From contig CAMWIG010000117.1 in the NCBI GenBank assembly GCA_947174295.1, positions 1 to 6,435 of the forward strand: a stretch of DNA of 6,435 nt, given 5' to 3'. Positions 5,705 through 6,435 of this stretch are shown here, in pieces (position 1 is the first letter of the stretch; the number at the start of each line of letters is the position of its first letter). Below the pieces are notes generated by a model. That model worked only from the letters and a program-made list of their open reading frames with translations, was not told the DNA's origin and did no database searches. The position numbers were made by a program, and so were the translations under genes. Source of the stretch: an uncultured Alistipes sp. (GTDB lineage: Bacteria > Bacteroidota > Bacteroidia > Bacteroidales > Rikenellaceae).

Positions 5705-6265
5705 GCCTAAGAGCCGGCCTATCGCTTCGGGGTAGAGCTCGTGCTCCACGGCATGAATCATCGCGGTGAGCTCCTCGCGGTCCGAGCCCTCGTAGTGCAC
5801 GGCACGCTGGGCTATGATGCGCCCGCCGTCGACCTCGCCCGTCACGAAGTGCACCGTTACGCCGTAGACCTTCACGCCGGCGGCCATGGCCTGACCTATG
5901 GCGTCGGCACCGCGGAACGCCGGCAGAAGCGAGGGGTGGATGTTCACGATGCGTCCCTCCCATGCGTCGAGCAGCGTCGACGAGAGGATGCGCATATACC
6001 CCGCGAGGCAGACCAAATCTATATGCCGCTCGTCGAGCAGGCTCACGATTCGGGCCTCGTAGTCGGCCTTCGACGCATAGTCGCGGGCCGAGAAGGCGAA
6101 GGTCTCCACGCCCAGACGCGCGGCACCCGCCCCCCCGCCGGCCGCCGGGCGGGCGGGGCCCATGAGACACTCCGAGGCGGGCCAAAGCCCCGACCGGCAG
6201 GCCGAGACGATGGCCTCGAAGTTGGAGCCGTCGCCGCTGGCGAAGATTGCAATTCGCGCCCTCAC
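5696..6265 (-). CDS. purN: PurN, phosphoribosylglycinamide formyltransferase (10-formyl-THF dependent)
   Basis: The 189-residue cytoplasmic enzyme transfers the formyl group of 10-formyl-THF to GAR, the third step of IMP synthesis. It shows the phosphate loop SGDGSN (10-15), LAGYMRIL (87-94), the catalytic block NIHPSLLP with Asn108 and His110, and HFVTGEVDGG (139-148) with catalytic Asp146. The start is a GTG at 6265, 4 nt after the purM stop; it places the phosphate loop at the normal distance. Two features are odd. Residues 34-51, where the family has Val-Ser-Asn-Lys/Arg followed by a helix, read LMGPARPAAGGGAGAARL: the spacing is kept but Ser-Asn has become Pro-Ala and the helix start is Gly-rich. 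Gly143 also replaces the usual acidic residue before Glu-x-Asp. PAFRGADAIGQAMAAGVKV (115-133) differs from the GGKGMYG type I remember from Bacteroides. Catalytic residues are intact, so activity is possible but the local tract is suspicious. Confidence 0.93.
   Translation of the reverse strand: MRARIAIFASGDGSNFEAIVSACRSGLWPASECLMGPARPAAGGGAGAARLGVETFAFSARDYASKADYEARIVSLLDERHIDLVCLAGYMRILSSTLLDAWEGRIVNIHPSLLPAFRGADAIGQAMAAGVKVYGVTVHFVTGEVDGGRIIAQRAVHYEGSDREELTAMIHAVEHELYPEAIGRLLGNE
6126..6161. other. 36-bp tract without A or T, self-complementary, inside purN
   Basis: Every base from 6126 to 6161 is G or C. The tract folds on itself: GCCCC, CCCGCC and GGC on the left pair with GCC, GGGCGG and GGGGC on the right, with two single-base bulges. 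It covers codons 35-47 of purN, exactly the segment departing from the family pattern. It could be a real hairpin-driven mutation or a sequencing or assembly error in a difficult template. Confidence 0.7.
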
Positions 6266-6269
6266 GCCG

Positions 6270-6435
6270 TTATGCTATTACGACGCCCTCGACGTCGGTT
6301 ACGCGGCCGATGACCGAAGCGCGTTCGCCGGCCGCAGTGAGGATTTCGATGGCACGCGAGGCCTCCGACTCGTCGAGCGCGATGACCATTCCTATGCCCA
6401 TGTTGAAGATGTTGAACATCTCGCGGTGCGCCACC
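6270..6435 (-). CDS. purM: PurM, phosphoribosylformylglycinamidine cyclo-ligase (AIR synthetase), C-terminal part
   Basis: A frame entering from the right edge encodes the last 54 residues and stops at TAA (6270-6272). I read it as VAHREMFNIFNMGIGMVI, then ALDESEASRAIEILTAAG, then ERASVIGRVTDVEGVVIA. EMFNIFNMGIGMV is the characteristic PurM block near the C-terminus (E. coli has EMLRTFNCGVGMI), followed by the usual helix and the Gly-x-Val...Glu-Gly-Val-Val-Ile ending. PurM closes the imidazole ring of FGAM with ATP to make AIR, the fifth step of IMP synthesis. The stop lies 4 nt before the purN GTG, so the two are co-transcribed. Bacteroides PurM, as I remember it, has FNMGHRME at this block; this copy has the more general bacterial form. 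The N-terminal part lies outside the window. Confidence 0.93.
   Translation of the reverse strand, partial: VAHREMFNIFNMGIGMVIALDESEASRAIEILTAAGERASVIGRVTDVEGVVIA

Overview
The window looks like a chromosomal piece of a GC-rich Bacteroidota gut-type bacterium; an Alistipes-like (Rikenellaceae) genome is my best guess. Three things support this: no start codon has a Shine-Dalgarno sequence in front of it; the left end carries a small lipoprotein with a BACON-like domain and a small secreted protein of a Bacteroidota type; and the large gap holds copies of a CTAAATCCCC...GGGGACTTAG palindrome of the kind scattered through Bacteroidota genomes. The genus is an inference.

Layout. Bases 1-1018 carry two small + strand genes for exported proteins: an AT-rich one (about 30% GC by eye) with an internally duplicated motif, and a GC-richer lipoprotein. 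A strong hairpin at 1037-1072 separates them from everything to the right, which is on the - strand. Read in the direction of transcription (right to left), that is: the 3' end of purM, purN, a 467-base gap with a 167-bp tandem repeat, purH, purD, an unrecognised four-helix membrane protein gene, and folD. Apart from the repeat gap the spacings are tight: 4 nt purM-purN, 7 nt purH-purD, 22 nt purD-membrane gene, and a 13-nt overlap of the membrane gene with folD.

Function. PurD (step 2), PurN (step 3), PurM (step 5) and PurH (last two steps) belong to de novo IMP synthesis. FolD makes 10-formyl-tetrahydrofolate, the one-carbon donor used by PurN and PurH, so the cluster joins the pathway to its cofactor supply. 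The membrane protein has no evident role in this.

Most interesting points. (1) The purM-purN-purH-purD order is that of the 3' end of the Bacillus pur operon, and the PurH, PurN and PurM sequences look like the Bacillota-type proteins rather than the Bacteroides-type ones I remember, suggesting transfer as a block. (2) The gap between purN and purH is filled by a tandemly duplicated, hairpin-rich 167-bp unit with a degenerate third copy. (3) purN contains a 36-bp self-complementary tract with no A or T exactly where the conserved Ser-Asn motif should be. (4) A membrane protein gene is embedded between purD and folD and overlaps folD. I see no defence system, RNA gene, CRISPR array or insertion sequence.
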